The notes beneath the pieces were generated by a model, which saw only the letters and a program-made list of their open reading frames with translations, was not told the DNA's origin and did no database searches. Made by a program: the position numbers and the translations under genes. From Mobilibacterium timonense (lineage in GTDB: Bacteria > Bacillota > Clostridia > Peptostreptococcales > Anaerovoracaceae): DNA of 55,431 bases. Location: assembly GCF_900155555.1 (NCBI RefSeq), contig NZ_FUHN01000007.1, positions 616,651 to 672,081 of the forward strand, in the 5' to 3' direction. This document shows positions 1 to 9,188 of the stretch, in pieces. Every line of letters starts with the position of its first letter. Position 1 is the stretch's first letter.

Positions 1-10
1 CAGAATCATA

Positions 11-31
11 ACCACCAGTTGAACTGGTGGT
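11..31. repeat. Hairpin at the tnpA-distal (right) end of the IS
   Basis: A perfect inverted repeat with arms ACCACCAGTT and AACTGGTGGT and a 1-nt centre. In IS200/IS605 elements such subterminal hairpins are the transposase recognition structures. Confidence 0.75.
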
Positions 32-138
32 TTGTCCTTGCCCTAAAAGGGCCTGTTACTTGCAGGCGTCTTAAGACGCACCGAAATAGACTGCCAACCG
101 CATCTCTATTTTCCGGCTGCGCCTAAGGGCGCTTTTTA

Positions 139-624
139 TTATGCCTTCGTATTCTTGCTACCCGTGAACGGGTCTATGTACTCCTTCAATGTTAATTGAT
201 CATTTGCGATATCTTCTTGCAGTTGGTTTCGTATGTATTCTGCGATTGCCTTTTTGTTTCTGCCAACTGTATCGACATAATAGCCACGGCACCAGAAATG
301 CCTGTTCCCATACCGATATTTCATATTCGCATGTCTGTCGAATATCATCAGTGAGCTTTTTCCCTTCAGATATCCCATCACTTGCGATACGCTGTATTTT
401 GGCGGAATTGATATCAGCATGTGTACATGATCAGGGCACAACTCCGCTTCTATTATTTCTATGCCTTTCTGATCACACAACTGCCTAAGTATCTTGCCAA
501 TATCCTCTTTTATTTTTCCGTAGATAATTTGTCTCCTGTACTTCGGCGCAAACACTACGTGATACTGACACCGCCACTTCGAATGTGTTAAACTATTGAT
601 GTCGGTTTTGGTAATATTACCCAT
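139..624 (-). CDS. tnpA: IS200-family transposase TnpA
   Basis: This is a Y1 HUH single-strand transposase of 161 residues, the usual size for IS200 TnpA. The metal-binding HUH motif is PDHVHMLISIPP near residues 64-75. The nucleophilic tyrosine is expected in YYVDTVG near 115-121. The family cuts and joins single-stranded ends at sites recognised through hairpins, which are present on both flanks. The start is well supported: AAAGGAGGAATAAATCG sits directly before the ATG. The frame is intact, so the enzyme may be active. Confidence 0.93.
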   Translation of the reverse strand: MGNITKTDINSLTHSKWRCQYHVVFAPKYRRQIIYGKIKEDIGKILRQLCDQKGIEIIEAELCPDHVHMLISIPPKYSVSQVMGYLKGKSSLMIFDRHANMKYRYGNRHFWCRGYYVDTVGRNKKAIAEYIRNQLQEDIANDQLTLKEYIDPFTGSKNTKA

Positions 625-715
625 CGATTTATTCCTCCTTTGTTACATGAGTGCGGTTGGAAGCCTCATTCATGATATCACAGGAGGTTTTTTCTTGAAG
701 CTAAAGCTTCTTACT

Positions 716-734
716 CCACCGGCTTAGCCGGTGG
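716..734. repeat. Hairpin at the tnpA-proximal (left) end of the IS
   Basis: CCACCGGC-TTA-GCCGGTGG, an 8-bp stem followed on the plus strand by a T run. Besides marking the end, it can act as a terminator that shields tnpA from outside transcription, as known for IS200. Confidence 0.75.
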
Positions 735-755
735 TTTTTTTACACTAAAGATCAC

Positions 756-849
756 AAAAAAAAGGTGCTCACCACGAACCAGCCACCGGAAGTCAGGCCT
801 GAACGCCTGGCTCCTGATAGGTCGACTCGTGATGAGCACCTCTTTTTTT
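756..849. terminator. Bidirectional terminator with long arms and a long loop
   Basis: The arms at 764-777 (GGTGCTCACCACGA) and 827-840 pair over 14 positions with a single wobble or mismatch. An A run lies on the left and a T run on the right, so either strand can terminate. It follows the stop of the DUF1015 gene on the minus strand. The 49-nt interior is unusually long and contains its own dyad (TCAGGCCTGA). Confidence 0.75.
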
Positions 850-866
850 ATCCTGTTTTCCGGAAA

Positions 867-2177
867 CTACTTTCCGATGTATCTCGCCTCTATGTAGTAG
901 CGCTTTTCGTTCGCCTCTCCCATGGAGAATGTCTTTCTAGGCAGCGCACCGTCTGCTGCTACAGCCGGGAAGAGCATGAACTTGTCCATGGCCGGGAGCA
1001 TGAATCCCGCGTTGCCGTCCTTAGCGGAAAGGGTCTCGACCGCCTTCGTGCCGTGGATGTAGTCGATGTCGGCGTCTCCTCTCTCCTTGACGATGACGTC
1101 GAGGGCGTTCTGAAGAGCTCCTACCTCCAGCTTTGTGGAAGGATCCTCAACGATTATGGTGCCCTTCTTCTCACCAGTGAGGAACGGGATGGCGAATCCA
1201 CCCTCTGGTGCCGCAGCACCTTCCTCGGTGATGTAAGCCTTGCCGTTCTCCTTATCCATGAGCTCAACTGTCTCGTTCACCAGATCCATGCCGGACTGGC
1301 CCTTCTTCGCGAATACGACTCTGTGGATAGGCTCGAATACGATGCCGTCGTCGTGGATGTTCTCGATCTCGCACAGAGCGTAACGTGCAGGGTGGTTCTC
1401 GGCCTCTTCAGGCGTCAAGGTCTTCTTGAGGTTCTCCCAGTTAGTCTTCGCAGTCGCCAGGGAGTGGTTTCCGTCGCCCATGGCCTGGAAGATAACGTTG
1501 CCCTCTCCGTATTTCTCAACGGCCTTGTCGAACAGGCGGGACAGGGCTTCCTTTGCTCCCTCAAGATCCTTCTCCGCAATGAAGGATCCAGTGATGTGTC
1601 CGCCGTCCATCATGAGATCTGTATCGTAGATCTGCTCCTGAGGGGCGTTTACCAGCGGCTCGATGACGCTCTTGTCAGGGTCGTCGATGAGTATCATGAT
1701 GTGAGGGAGCTCTACAGGTGCGCCCTCTCTTATTCTCAGACGAGGAGGTATCCTCTCCACGACAGTCCCCTCGGTAGCCCTCGTGAGAGACTTGGATCCC
1801 TTGTTGAAATCGTAGCTCTCAAGGTCTGTGGCGATGACCAGTCCCAGGCGCGTCCTGCCCTCTGCGGTCCTCTTCACCAGCATGCATCCAGGTGCCAGAG
1901 TCCTCAGAGTGCCGTCCTTGATGTATTTATCCATAGTTGCGCGGATAGCTGAGGTCTTCTCTGCCTCTTCAGGCGAGTTCAGGAAGATCTCAGGAAGCAT
2001 GAGCCTGAGTGTGGACGGGGCGTCCCCTACGATCTCCTCGACCTTTTCCCAGTACTCCGGCTCAGACGTGTACTGATCGCAGGCGACTACAGCCCACTTT
2101 TCATAGTCAGTACCCTCTGCCGGTACCATTATCTCCGGAATGTGAAAACCGAAGGTCCCCCAATCATAAGTTGCCAT
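867..2177 (-). CDS. DUF1015 family protein
   Basis: A 436-residue soluble protein matching the DUF1015 family over its whole length. Recognisable parts are the N-terminal FGFHIPEIMVPAEGTDYEKW stretch, a YTSEPEYW segment, and the highly conserved GDGNHSLATAK motif in the second half, which suggests a nucleotide- or metal-binding site. The biochemical role of the family is not established; in many Firmicutes it lies beside serine biosynthesis genes, but not here. The start is fixed by AAGGAGGAGTTTGCC before the ATG. It is the last gene of the minus-strand block and is followed by a strong terminator. A separate promoter may lie in the 112-bp gap after glpK. Confidence 0.88.
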   Translation of the reverse strand: MATYDWGTFGFHIPEIMVPAEGTDYEKWAVVACDQYTSEPEYWEKVEEIVGDAPSTLRLMLPEIFLNSPEEAEKTSAIRATMDKYIKDGTLRTLAPGCMLVKRTAEGRTRLGLVIATDLESYDFNKGSKSLTRATEGTVVERIPPRLRIREGAPVELPHIMILIDDPDKSVIEPLVNAPQEQIYDTDLMMDGGHITGSFIAEKDLEGAKEALSRLFDKAVEKYGEGNVIFQAMGDGNHSLATAKTNWENLKKTLTPEEAENHPARYALCEIENIHDDGIVFEPIHRVVFAKKGQSGMDLVNETVELMDKENGKAYITEEGAAAPEGGFAIPFLTGEKKGTIIVEDPSTKLEVGALQNALDVIVKERGDADIDYIHGTKAVETLSAKDGNAGFMLPAMDKFMLFPAVAADGALPRKTFSMGEANEKRYYIEARYIGK

Positions 2178-2244
2178 GGCAAACTCCTCCTTGTTTTATA
2201 TATCGATCATTTCAGAGTGCCGGCGCCGAGACGCCAGCCTCATT

Positions 2245-2269
2245 ATTATAACCTAAAGAAAGCTTTCTT
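2245..2269 (-). promoter_or_regulatory. Possible promoter and operator for the DUF1015 gene
   Basis: A TATAAT -10 hexamer (complement at 2245-2250) lies on the minus strand, with no good -35. Just upstream of it is a perfect 14-bp palindrome, AAGAAAGCTTTCTT, at 2256-2269, in the place where a regulator would contact RNA polymerase. The leader that follows is G+C-rich and dyad-prone. Confidence 0.4.
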
Positions 2270-2289
2270 GCACTGCCGATGATACATTA

Positions 2290-3798
2290 TCAGACATTTC
2301 CAAATGCCTTTGCAGCGCTCACGGCCCTGTGCCATCCCTCGAGAGCCTTTTTCCTGTCCTCTGTGCTCATCTCCGGTTCAAACACCCTGTCCACGCTCTT
2401 GTTCTTCACGATGTCCTCTATGGAATCGTAGTATCCCGTGGCCAGTCCGGCCAGGTATGCCGCGCCGAGAGAAGTGGACTCGATATTGTCGTGTCTCACG
2501 ATCTCCACGTGGGAGATGTCGGACTGGAACTGCATGAGGAAGTCGTTCCGGCAGGCACCTCCGTCCACCTTCACCCTCTCGATGCAGCCGCCTTCCTTGC
2601 TGCACTTAAGGTCGCTCTCCATGGCCCGGAGGAGATCCTCGTTCTGATATGCCATGGATTCCAGGGCTGCCCTCACGATGTGGTTCTTGCTGGTCCCCCT
2701 GGTGATGCCGAAGAAGGCCCCTCTCGCCTCGGGATCCCAGTAAGGTGCGCCGAGCCCCACGAATGCAGGGACGAAATAGACGCCATCGCTGCTCTTCACC
2801 TTGAGAGCCATGGCCTCCGTATCCTTCGCTCTCCTCACAATCCGCAGCTGATCCCTCAGCCACTGGATAGCGGCTCCGCACACGAACGCCGACCCTTCCA
2901 GGGCATAGTTCACCTCGCCGTTCAGTCCCCAGGCTATCGTTGACAGAAGGCCGTTCTGCGATACGACAGGCTGCTTTCCCGTGTTCAGCAGCAGGAACGA
3001 CCCCGTGCCGTAGGTGCACTTTACGTCGCCCTCGTCGAAGCATGTCTCCCCAAAAAGCGCCGCTTGCTGGTCTCCCGCCAGCCCAGTGATCGGTATCGGT
3101 CCTCCGAAAAGCTCTTTTATGGTGTATCCGAAGTTTCCCGAGTTCTCCACGGGTTCAGGGAGCATCTGCTTCGGTATGTCGAGGAACTCAAGAATGTCGT
3201 CGTCCCACTTGAGCTCGTGGATGTTGAAAAGCATGGTCCTCGAGGCGTTCGAGTAGTCGGTGACGTGGGATCTCCCGCCGGTCATCTTCCACACCAGCCA
3301 GGTCTCGATGGTCCCGAAAAGCAGCTTTCCGGCCTCCGCCTTTTCCCTCGCTCCATCCACGTGATCCAGGATCCACTTCAGTTTGGTCGCACTGAAATAG
3401 GCGTCGATGATCAGGCCTGTCTTGTCTCTGACCACCTTTTCATAGCCCTTTTCCTTGAGCTCCGCCGCGTAGTCCGCCGTCCTCCGGCACTGCCACACGA
3501 TGGCCGGACATACCGGAACTCCGGTATCCTTGTCCCACACCACTGTGGTCTCCCGCTGGTTCGTGATCCCTATGGCCTCGATGTCCCTGTACGTCAGGTT
3601 CCTCTTCAGGAGCGCCTCGTTCGCCACTCCCATCTGAGTAGACCAGATCTCCATCGCGTCGTGCTCCACCCATCCTTCATGGGGAAAATACTGTTTGAAT
3701 TCAGACTGAGCATCGCTGACTATCCTGCCGCTTTTGTCGTAGATTATGCACCTGGAACTGGTGGTACCCTGATCCAGAGCCATGATGTACTTGCTCAA
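2290..3798 (-). CDS. glpK: Glycerol kinase
   Basis: Phosphorylates glycerol to sn-glycerol 3-phosphate with ATP in the cytoplasm. The FGGY-kinase fold is clear: DQGTTSSR near the N-terminus, [22 protein letters not shown] in the middle and [17 protein letters not shown] near the C-terminus. I place the start at a TTG (3798): it is preceded by AAAGGAGGAGGCT and gives [11 protein letters not shown], the usual family start. An upstream in-frame ATG at 3822 has no ribosome site and overlaps hemW, and the ATG at 3783 is too far from the Shine-Dalgarno. The protein is then 502 residues, normal for GlpK. No glpF or glpD lies next to it. Confidence 0.93.
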   Translation of the reverse strand: MSKYIMALDQGTTSSRCIIYDKSGRIVSDAQSEFKQYFPHEGWVEHDAMEIWSTQMGVANEALLKRNLTYRDIEAIGITNQRETTVVWDKDTGVPVCPAIVWQCRRTADYAAELKEKGYEKVVRDKTGLIIDAYFSATKLKWILDHVDGAREKAEAGKLLFGTIETWLVWKMTGGRSHVTDYSNASRTMLFNIHELKWDDDILEFLDIPKQMLPEPVENSGNFGYTIKELFGGPIPITGLAGDQQAALFGETCFDEGDVKCTYGTGSFLLLNTGKQPVVSQNGLLSTIAWGLNGEVNYALEGSAFVCGAAIQWLRDQLRIVRRAKDTEAMALKVKSSDGVYFVPAFVGLGAPYWDPEARGAFFGITRGTSKNHIVRAALESMAYQNEDLLRAMESDLKCSKEGGCIERVKVDGGACRNDFLMQFQSDISHVEIVRHDNIESTSLGAAYLAGLATGYYDSIEDIVKNKSVDRVFEPEMSTEDRKKALEGWHRAVSAAKAFGNV

Positions 3799-3818
3799 AG
3801 CCTCCTCCTTTCGTGAAT

Positions 3819-5054
3819 TCATACAAAAAGTGCCATGATCCTGTTGCTTATGTCTATGCCCTTTTCCGTGAGACGCATGCCTCTCCCGTCCAGGTCGACG
3901 AATCCACTGTCCCGGAAAGCCATCAGCTCGGGCATTTCTTCTTTGTAATATCGAAAAAACCAGTCCCTCGGATCCTCATCCTCGTCCCTGCAGTCCTCAG
4001 AACGGCTGAGCTCCCGTATCTCCTGAAAAGTTATGCCGCAGGCCCTACGCAGGCCCGTGAACACCCCCTCGGAGACGTCGTCTCTCTCGCTGTTCTCGTG
4101 GACTTCCGCCGGGCGGTACTCGCCCTTTTCCAGATCGCCGCAGTATTTCTCCATGTCGCTCTCGTTCACGATCCTGAAGTTCCGCGTTCTCCCGGAAAAA
4201 GTTTTTTCTTCCGTCCCCAGTCTGCGGGGTTCCGGAAGGTATGAGCTCGCCCCCAGCCCGAGGCCCCAGTACGGAGCCATCGACCAGTACTTCGAGTTGT
4301 GCCTGGATCTCCTTCCCGGGCGCGCAAAATTCGAGATCTCGTAGTGCTCGAATCCGTGCTCTCTGAGGAAAGCGCATCCCCTGTGGTACATATCCCTGTC
4401 CACAAAGTCCGGAACCTCCCGGAGCCTGCCCTCTTCGAATTCCCGAAAGAAGGGCGTCCCCTCCACCAGCTGCAGGCTGTAGAAGGAGATGTGCTCCGGC
4501 TCCAGGGCCACCAGTCTCTCCAGATCCTTCATCACCCCGTCCACGGTGGTCCCCGGAACGGCGAAAATGAGATCCATGTTTATATTTGTGAATCCTGCCC
4601 TCCTGGCGTCCTTCACATCCTTCCGGGCCTGAGCCGCCGTGTGGACTCTCCCCAGATATCTCAGGATCTCGTCGTCCGTGCTCTGGACTCCCATGGAGAG
4701 CCTGTTGATCCCCAATGCTCTGAAAGCCGCGAGCTTTCCCGGGTCCAGTGTCGCGGGATTGGCCTCGAGAGTTATCTCGCTGTCCGGAGCAACTTCGAAC
4801 ACTTTCTGCACTGAATCAAGGATCCTGGAGATCTGCTCCGCAGACAATATGGAAGGTGTTCCTCCCCCGAAATAAATGGTATCCGCCCTTTCCCCGTGGC
4901 CTCTTATTCTGATCTCTCTGATGAGACAGTCCACATACCTTTCCACCCATGGCTGCATCTCCCCGGCCGGAAAGGACAGGAAGGAGCAGTAGTTGCACTT
5001 CCTCAGGCAGAAGGGGATGTGTATGTATATCCCGCCTGTCTTATTTGTCGTCAT
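3819..5054 (-). CDS. hemW: Radical SAM protein HemW (heme chaperone)
   Basis: A 411-residue member of the HemN-like radical SAM family. The Fe-S cluster motif [10 protein letters not shown] (CxxxCxxC followed by F rather than a fourth Cys) marks it as HemW, a heme-binding chaperone, rather than true coproporphyrinogen oxidase HemN. YFGGGTPS, the glycine-rich SAM-binding motif, follows near residue 64, and a HemN C-terminal domain ends the chain. The ATG lies inside the last codons of lepA (14-bp overlap), so translation is probably coupled. lepA-hemW linkage is common in Firmicutes. Confidence 0.93.
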   Translation of the reverse strand: MTTNKTGGIYIHIPFCLRKCNYCSFLSFPAGEMQPWVERYVDCLIREIRIRGHGERADTIYFGGGTPSILSAEQISRILDSVQKVFEVAPDSEITLEANPATLDPGKLAAFRALGINRLSMGVQSTDDEILRYLGRVHTAAQARKDVKDARRAGFTNINMDLIFAVPGTTVDGVMKDLERLVALEPEHISFYSLQLVEGTPFFREFEEGRLREVPDFVDRDMYHRGCAFLREHGFEHYEISNFARPGRRSRHNSKYWSMAPYWGLGLGASSYLPEPRRLGTEEKTFSGRTRNFRIVNESDMEKYCGDLEKGEYRPAEVHENSERDDVSEGVFTGLRRACGITFQEIRELSRSEDCRDEDEDPRDWFFRYYKEEMPELMAFRDSGFVDLDGRGMRLTEKGIDISNRIMALFV

Positions 5055-6852
5055 CGAATTTGAGCACCTCTGTGAATGCCTCCTGAGGAACGTCGACCTT
5101 TCCGAACTGACGCATCCTCTTCTTTCCTTCCTTCTGCTTCTCCAGAAGCTTCTTTTTTCTTGAGATGTCGCCGCCGTAACACTTGGCGATAACGTCCTTC
5201 CTGTATGCGCGTACGGTCTCTCTGGCGATGATCTTCTGTCCGACGGCCGCCTGGATCGGCACCTCGAACTGGTGCATCGGGATTATCTTCTTGAGCTTCG
5301 CGCACATCGCCCGCCCCTTGGCGTAGGCCTCGGACTCCGGCACGATGGTGCTGAAGGCGTCCACCAGATCCTTGTTGAGGAGTATATCCAGCTTGACCAG
5401 CTTCGCCTTCTGGTACTTGTAAAACTCGTAGTCCAGAGAGGCGTATCCACGCGTCCTGGATTTCAGGGCGTCGAAGAAATCGTAGATGACCTCGTTCAGC
5501 GGAAGCTCGTAGTCCAGCTGGACCCTGGTCTCCGTGAGGTATTCCATGTTGGTCATCTTGCCGCGCCGGTTCTGGCACAGGGTCATGATGGAGCCGACGT
5601 AGTCCTTCGGTGTCATTATATTCGCCTTGACTATAGGTTCCTGTATCTCCTGTATCTCTGCCGGATCAGGGAGATTGGTAGGGTTCTGTATCATCTGCAC
5701 AGAACCATCCTTCATTATCACCTTGTATATTACGCTTGGAAGTGTGGTGATCACGTCCAGGTCGAACTCCCTTTCCAGCCTCTCTACTATTACGTCCATG
5801 TGGAGCAGGCCGAGGAAACCGCACCTGTATCCGAAACCCAGGGCCGTGGAGTTCTCCGGCTCGAAGGTGAAGGCGGCATCGTTGACCTGGAGCTTTTCCA
5901 GGGCGTCCTTTACGTTCTCATACTTCTCTCCCTCGGCGGGGTAGATGCCACAGTACACCATGGACTGAGCTTTCTTGTAACCTTTTAGTGGCTTTTCGGT
6001 CGGAGCCTCGGCGTGGGTGATGGTATCGCCGACTCTCGCGTCGGCTACTCTCTTGATGCTGGCGCAGATGTATCCTACCTCTCCAGCCCTCAGGCTGTCC
6101 GCAGGCTTCATTGCAGGAAGGCAGTATCCGACCTCTGTGACTTCGTACTTCTTGCCGGCGTTCATCATGAGGATGATATCGCCTTTTTTTACGGTGCCGT
6201 CGAAGATCCTGGAATAGATCACGACTCCCTTGTAGCTGTCATAATATGAATCGAAGATCAGCGCCTTCAGCTTCCCCTCAGGGTCTCCCTGTGGCGGCGG
6301 AAGCACCCGGACCAGCTTTTCAAGCATGCCGTCCACACCGTATCCGGTCTTGGCGGATATCTCAGGCGCATCCTCGGCGTCTATCCCGATGATGTCCTCT
6401 ATCTCCTCCTTGCACTCCTCCGGCCTGGCGCTGTCCAGGTCCATCTTGTTCAGGACCGGAAGGATCTCCAGATCCTCGTCCATGGCCAGGTACACGTTCC
6501 CGAGGGTCTGGGCCTCTACGCCCTGGGTGGCGTCCACCACCAGCACCGCTCCATCGCAGGCGGCCAGGGATCTGGAGACCTCGTAGTTGAAGTCCACATG
6601 TCCCGGAGTGTCGATCAGGTTCAGTGTGTAAGTCTCCCCGTCGCCTGCCTTGTACTTCAGGCGGGTGGTCTGGAGCTTGATGGTTATGCCTCTCTCTCTC
6701 TCGATGTCCATGTTGTCCAGATACTGGTCCTTCATGTCGTGGGTATCCACCATGCCGGCCTTCTCTATGAGCCGGTCGGCCAGTGTGGATTTACCGTGGT
6801 CGATGTGAGCGATGATGCTGAAATTTCTTATGTACTTCAGGTAATCTTCCAT
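5041..6852 (-). CDS. lepA: Elongation factor 4 (LepA), ribosome back-translocase
   Basis: A 603-residue translational GTPase, the full length of LepA. The G motifs are intact: [14 protein letters not shown] (P-loop), DTPGHVDF (G3) and NKMDLD (G4). The C-terminal part carries the LepA-specific domain with [18 protein letters not shown] sequence and the lysine-rich tail ([16 protein letters not shown]) that reaches the peptidyl-transferase centre. It acts on stalled ribosomes. It sits 24 bp after the DUF1836 gene and overlaps hemW. Confidence 0.97.
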   Translation of the reverse strand: MEDYLKYIRNFSIIAHIDHGKSTLADRLIEKAGMVDTHDMKDQYLDNMDIERERGITIKLQTTRLKYKAGDGETYTLNLIDTPGHVDFNYEVSRSLAACDGAVLVVDATQGVEAQTLGNVYLAMDEDLEILPVLNKMDLDSARPEECKEEIEDIIGIDAEDAPEISAKTGYGVDGMLEKLVRVLPPPQGDPEGKLKALIFDSYYDSYKGVVIYSRIFDGTVKKGDIILMMNAGKKYEVTEVGYCLPAMKPADSLRAGEVGYICASIKRVADARVGDTITHAEAPTEKPLKGYKKAQSMVYCGIYPAEGEKYENVKDALEKLQVNDAAFTFEPENSTALGFGYRCGFLGLLHMDVIVERLEREFDLDVITTLPSVIYKVIMKDGSVQMIQNPTNLPDPAEIQEIQEPIVKANIMTPKDYVGSIMTLCQNRRGKMTNMEYLTETRVQLDYELPLNEVIYDFFDALKSRTRGYASLDYEFYKYQKAKLVKLDILLNKDLVDAFSTIVPESEAYAKGRAMCAKLKKIIPMHQFEVPIQAAVGQKIIARETVRAYRKDVIAKCYGGDISRKKKLLEKQKEGKKRMRQFGKVDVPQEAFTEVLKFDDDK

Positions 6853-6876
6853 GTATCGAATTTGCCTTTCTCGTGT

Positions 6877-7458
6877 CTATCTATCTGTATCCGGTCCTTC
6901 TGTCTCGTCTGCATCCGCAGCCAGTATCTCCGTCAGCCTCTTGCATGCCAGGCCCTGAACGTAGCTGCTCACCGCCAGCTCGAGCATGAGCGCTCTTATG
7001 TCCTGTTCCGACCTGCTCTCCTCCATCCTTCCGGAGACCTCAAGGCACTTCTCGTCCAGCAGCCGGCAGTACTGACCGTACAGATCCTTCAAGCCGTCTT
7101 CGTCGCAGGCGAGTTCCCGGAGAAAAGCCCCCGCATCCTTCGCCGGAAGGATCTGCTTGAGCATGCATATTATCGTTAGATATGCTATGTGTGAACGGTC
7201 GTATCTCTTGCCCTTTGCCCGGGGAATGAGACCGCTCTTCGCGTAATTGTTTATCATTGCAGGAGTCAGACTCTCATCAGGATCCACAGTGAATCCTATG
7301 TGCTGCCCTTCCATGATCTCTATCACCTGATCCTTGTACAGGTGGATATCCGGGATGTCCTCCCAGGTGCCGGGCCGGGTCTCCCGCAGCTCCGCCGCCA
7401 GGCGGCCGATCTCCTCGGAAACATCGGCTCCTCTTTTTTTCTTAATATCCTTTTCCAT
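6877..7458 (-). CDS. DUF1836 domain protein, MerR-like DNA-binding
   Basis: About 193 residues. The central part (WEDIPDIHLYKDQVIEIME, then LTPAMINNYAKSGLIP, then KRYDRSHIAYL) is the DUF1836 signature. It resembles a MerR-type winged helix in which the NNYAKSGLIP segment is the recognition region, so a regulatory role is likely but its targets are unknown. I chose the ATG at 7458, preceded by AGAGGATCTACAT; a TTG at 7509 would add 17 residues without a ribosome site. The gene is transcribed ahead of lepA and hemW. Confidence 0.82.
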   Translation of the reverse strand: MEKDIKKKRGADVSEEIGRLAAELRETRPGTWEDIPDIHLYKDQVIEIMEGQHIGFTVDPDESLTPAMINNYAKSGLIPRAKGKRYDRSHIAYLTIICMLKQILPAKDAGAFLRELACDEDGLKDLYGQYCRLLDEKCLEVSGRMEESRSEQDIRALMLELAVSSYVQGLACKRLTEILAADADETEGPDTDR

Positions 7459-7619
7459 ATGTAGATCCTCTGTATACGCAACTGCAAGCCTTTTCGTCAA
7501 ATGCCGCAACCATGATTATAGAGGAAAACCGCGAAAAAAAACAGACGTCGCAAAAAATGGATCTGTGCTTTCCATGTTTGCAACGCTTGCATTTCATCAT
7601 AAAATCATACACGCGCTTA

Positions 7620-7648
7620 TTGACATATCAATTATCACGCAATATAAT
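7620..7648 (+). promoter_or_regulatory. Consensus sigma-A promoter of the SGNH hydrolase gene
   Basis: TTGACA at 7620-7625, a spacer of exactly 17 bp, and TATAAT at 7643-7648. Both hexamers match consensus at every base. Transcription should begin near 7655, about 70 nt before the ATG. Confidence 0.85.
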
Positions 7649-7727
7649 TTTCAATATCATATTAAGGAATTACGTTTATCACTTATCTGCAGTGATACAT
7701 GATCCATACGGACACAGGAGGTGTTAG

Positions 7728-8417
7728 ATGAAAGGAATCTGCGTTTTCGGAGACTCTGTGGCAAGGGGCGTGGTCTTTGACGAAGCCCGGCAGAGATACA
7801 CCAACCTCAAGGAGAACTTCATATCCCTCACCGAAGAGAGGATCCACATCCCGTTCAAGAATTTTTCCGTCTTCGGAGCCACGATCTCCAAAGGCGAACA
7901 GATGATGGCCAGAAGATCAGACTCACTCGGCTCATACGAGTACTCTATACTGGAGTTCGGCGGAAACGACTGCGACCTGAACTGGAAGGAGATATCGGAA
8001 TCCCCTTCCTCGGACCATCCGGCAAAGACGCCCCTCGACAAATACGAGTCCACATACAGGGAAATGATACAGTCATCTCTCTCGAGAGGCCTGAAGCCGA
8101 TCCTGCTGACCCTTCCGCCACTGGATCCGGAAAGATTCTTCCAATGGGTGTCCAGGGGGCTGGACAGGGATAAGATCTACAGCTATATAGGCGGAGACGT
8201 GAACAACATCTACAGATGGCACAAGGAATACAACGACATCGTCCTGTCCCTCGGCCGTGAGTATGGTCTCCCGGTCATCGACATAAGGAGCGCCCTCGAA
8301 TCCCAGGGAGACTACAGCCGGTTCCTGTGCGCCGACGGCATGCATCCAAACGCTGAAGGCCACCGCCTCATCGCAGACTGCCTGGCCAGCTCCCTCGGCA
8401 GCCTTCAGATAGCCTGA
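7728..8417 (+). CDS. SGNH/GDSL-family hydrolase
   Basis: A 229-residue cytoplasmic esterase-type protein without signal peptide. The four family blocks are visible: GDSV with the nucleophilic Ser near residue 9, the Gly of the oxyanion hole (VFGATISKGEQM), GGND near 79-82, and DGMHPNAEGH with the catalytic Asp/His near 205-208. Substrate cannot be told; relatives deacylate lipids, sugars or cell-wall components. AGGAGGTGTTAG precedes the ATG. It is monocistronic, with a consensus promoter, and its 3-prime end overlaps exoA by 13 bp tail to tail. Confidence 0.88.
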   Translation: MKGICVFGDSVARGVVFDEARQRYTNLKENFISLTEERIHIPFKNFSVFGATISKGEQMMARRSDSLGSYEYSILEFGGNDCDLNWKEISESPSSDHPAKTPLDKYESTYREMIQSSLSRGLKPILLTLPPLDPERFFQWVSRGLDRDKIYSYIGGDVNNIYRWHKEYNDIVLSLGREYGLPVIDIRSALESQGDYSRFLCADGMHPNAEGHRLIADCLASSLGSLQIA

Positions 8418-9166
8418 TCGTCCAGCTCCAGGATAACAGGGCAGTGATCGCTTCCGTAGACATCGGTCTCGATAGACGCCCGGGAGATCTTGTTAGTCAG
8501 CCGGTCCGAAACGATAAAGTAGTCTATGCGCCATCCCGCATTGTTGGCTCTGGCGTTGAACCTGTAGGACCACCATGAATAGATCCCCGTGTCGTCAGGA
8601 TGCAGCGCCCTGAACGTATCTGTGAACCCGGCTGCCAGGAGCCGGGTCATTTTTTCGCGCTCTTCATCCGAAAAGCCCGCATTTCCCCTGTTCGGTCCCG
8701 GGTTCTTAAGGTCGATCTCCTCGTGGGCCACATTGAGGTCGCCGCAGTAGATCACAGGCTTTTTCCCGTCCAGCTCAGTGAGGTAATCCCTCATCCTGTC
8801 CTCGAAGTCCATCCTGTAGTCTATCCTCTTCAGCTCGTTCTGTGAGTTCGGCGCGTAGCAGCACACGAGATAGAAGCCCGGGTACTCCAGGGTGATGACC
8901 CTGCCCTCGGGATCCTCCCCGCCGCCTATCCCCGTGGAAAAAGAAAGTGCTTTTTCCCTCGCGAACACGGCGGTGCCGGAGTAGCCTTTTTTCTCGGCGC
9001 AGCTGTAATACTCATAATATCCTTCCGGATGAAAATCTGCCTGTCCCTCCTGCATCTTCGTCTCCTGAAGACACACGAAGTCCCCGTCCACCTGATCGAA
9101 ATACTCTTCAAAACCTTTTTTCAGAACGGCTCTGAAGCCGTTCACGTTCCAGGATACGAATCTCAT
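8405..9166 (-). CDS. exoA: Exodeoxyribonuclease III / AP endonuclease
   Basis: A 253-residue base-excision repair nuclease of the ExoIII (Xth) family that cuts at abasic sites. The motifs are complete: WNVNG at the N-terminus, LQETKMQ (metal-binding Glu), YSGTAVFAR, GDLNVAHEEIDL with the catalytic Asp and Asn, WWSYR, and the terminal GSDHCPVILEL with catalytic Asp-His. GCGGAGGTAAAG precedes the ATG. It lies 22 bp after the GH25 lysozyme gene on the same strand. Confidence 0.95.
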   Translation of the reverse strand: MRFVSWNVNGFRAVLKKGFEEYFDQVDGDFVCLQETKMQEGQADFHPEGYYEYYSCAEKKGYSGTAVFAREKALSFSTGIGGGEDPEGRVITLEYPGFYLVCCYAPNSQNELKRIDYRMDFEDRMRDYLTELDGKKPVIYCGDLNVAHEEIDLKNPGPNRGNAGFSDEEREKMTRLLAAGFTDTFRALHPDDTGIYSWWSYRFNARANNAGWRIDYFIVSDRLTNKISRASIETDVYGSDHCPVILELDDQAI

Positions 9167-9188
9167 CTTTACCTCCGCTGAAATATAA

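Larger units (their letters stand above)
1..745 (-). mobile_element. IS200-like insertion sequence (IS200/IS605 family)
   Basis: The element holds one gene, a Y1 HUH transposase, and no tnpB in view. As in this family there are no terminal inverted repeats; the ends carry hairpins instead. The end before tnpA has an 8-bp stem with a 3-nt loop at 716-734, and the end after tnpA has arms ACCACCAGTT / AACTGGTGGT at 11-31. Both hairpins share the CCACC...GGTGG frame. Further small dyads lie inside at 40-52, 66-79, 119-132 and 697-710. The exact cleavage sites cannot be fixed, and the outer end may lie just before the first base of the window. Confidence 0.8.

Noticed and set aside
765..1952. Long plus-strand ORF opposite the DUF1015 gene
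   Set aside because: It is a shadow of the opposite strand, has no ribosome site and no family likeness; the minus-strand gene is clearly real.
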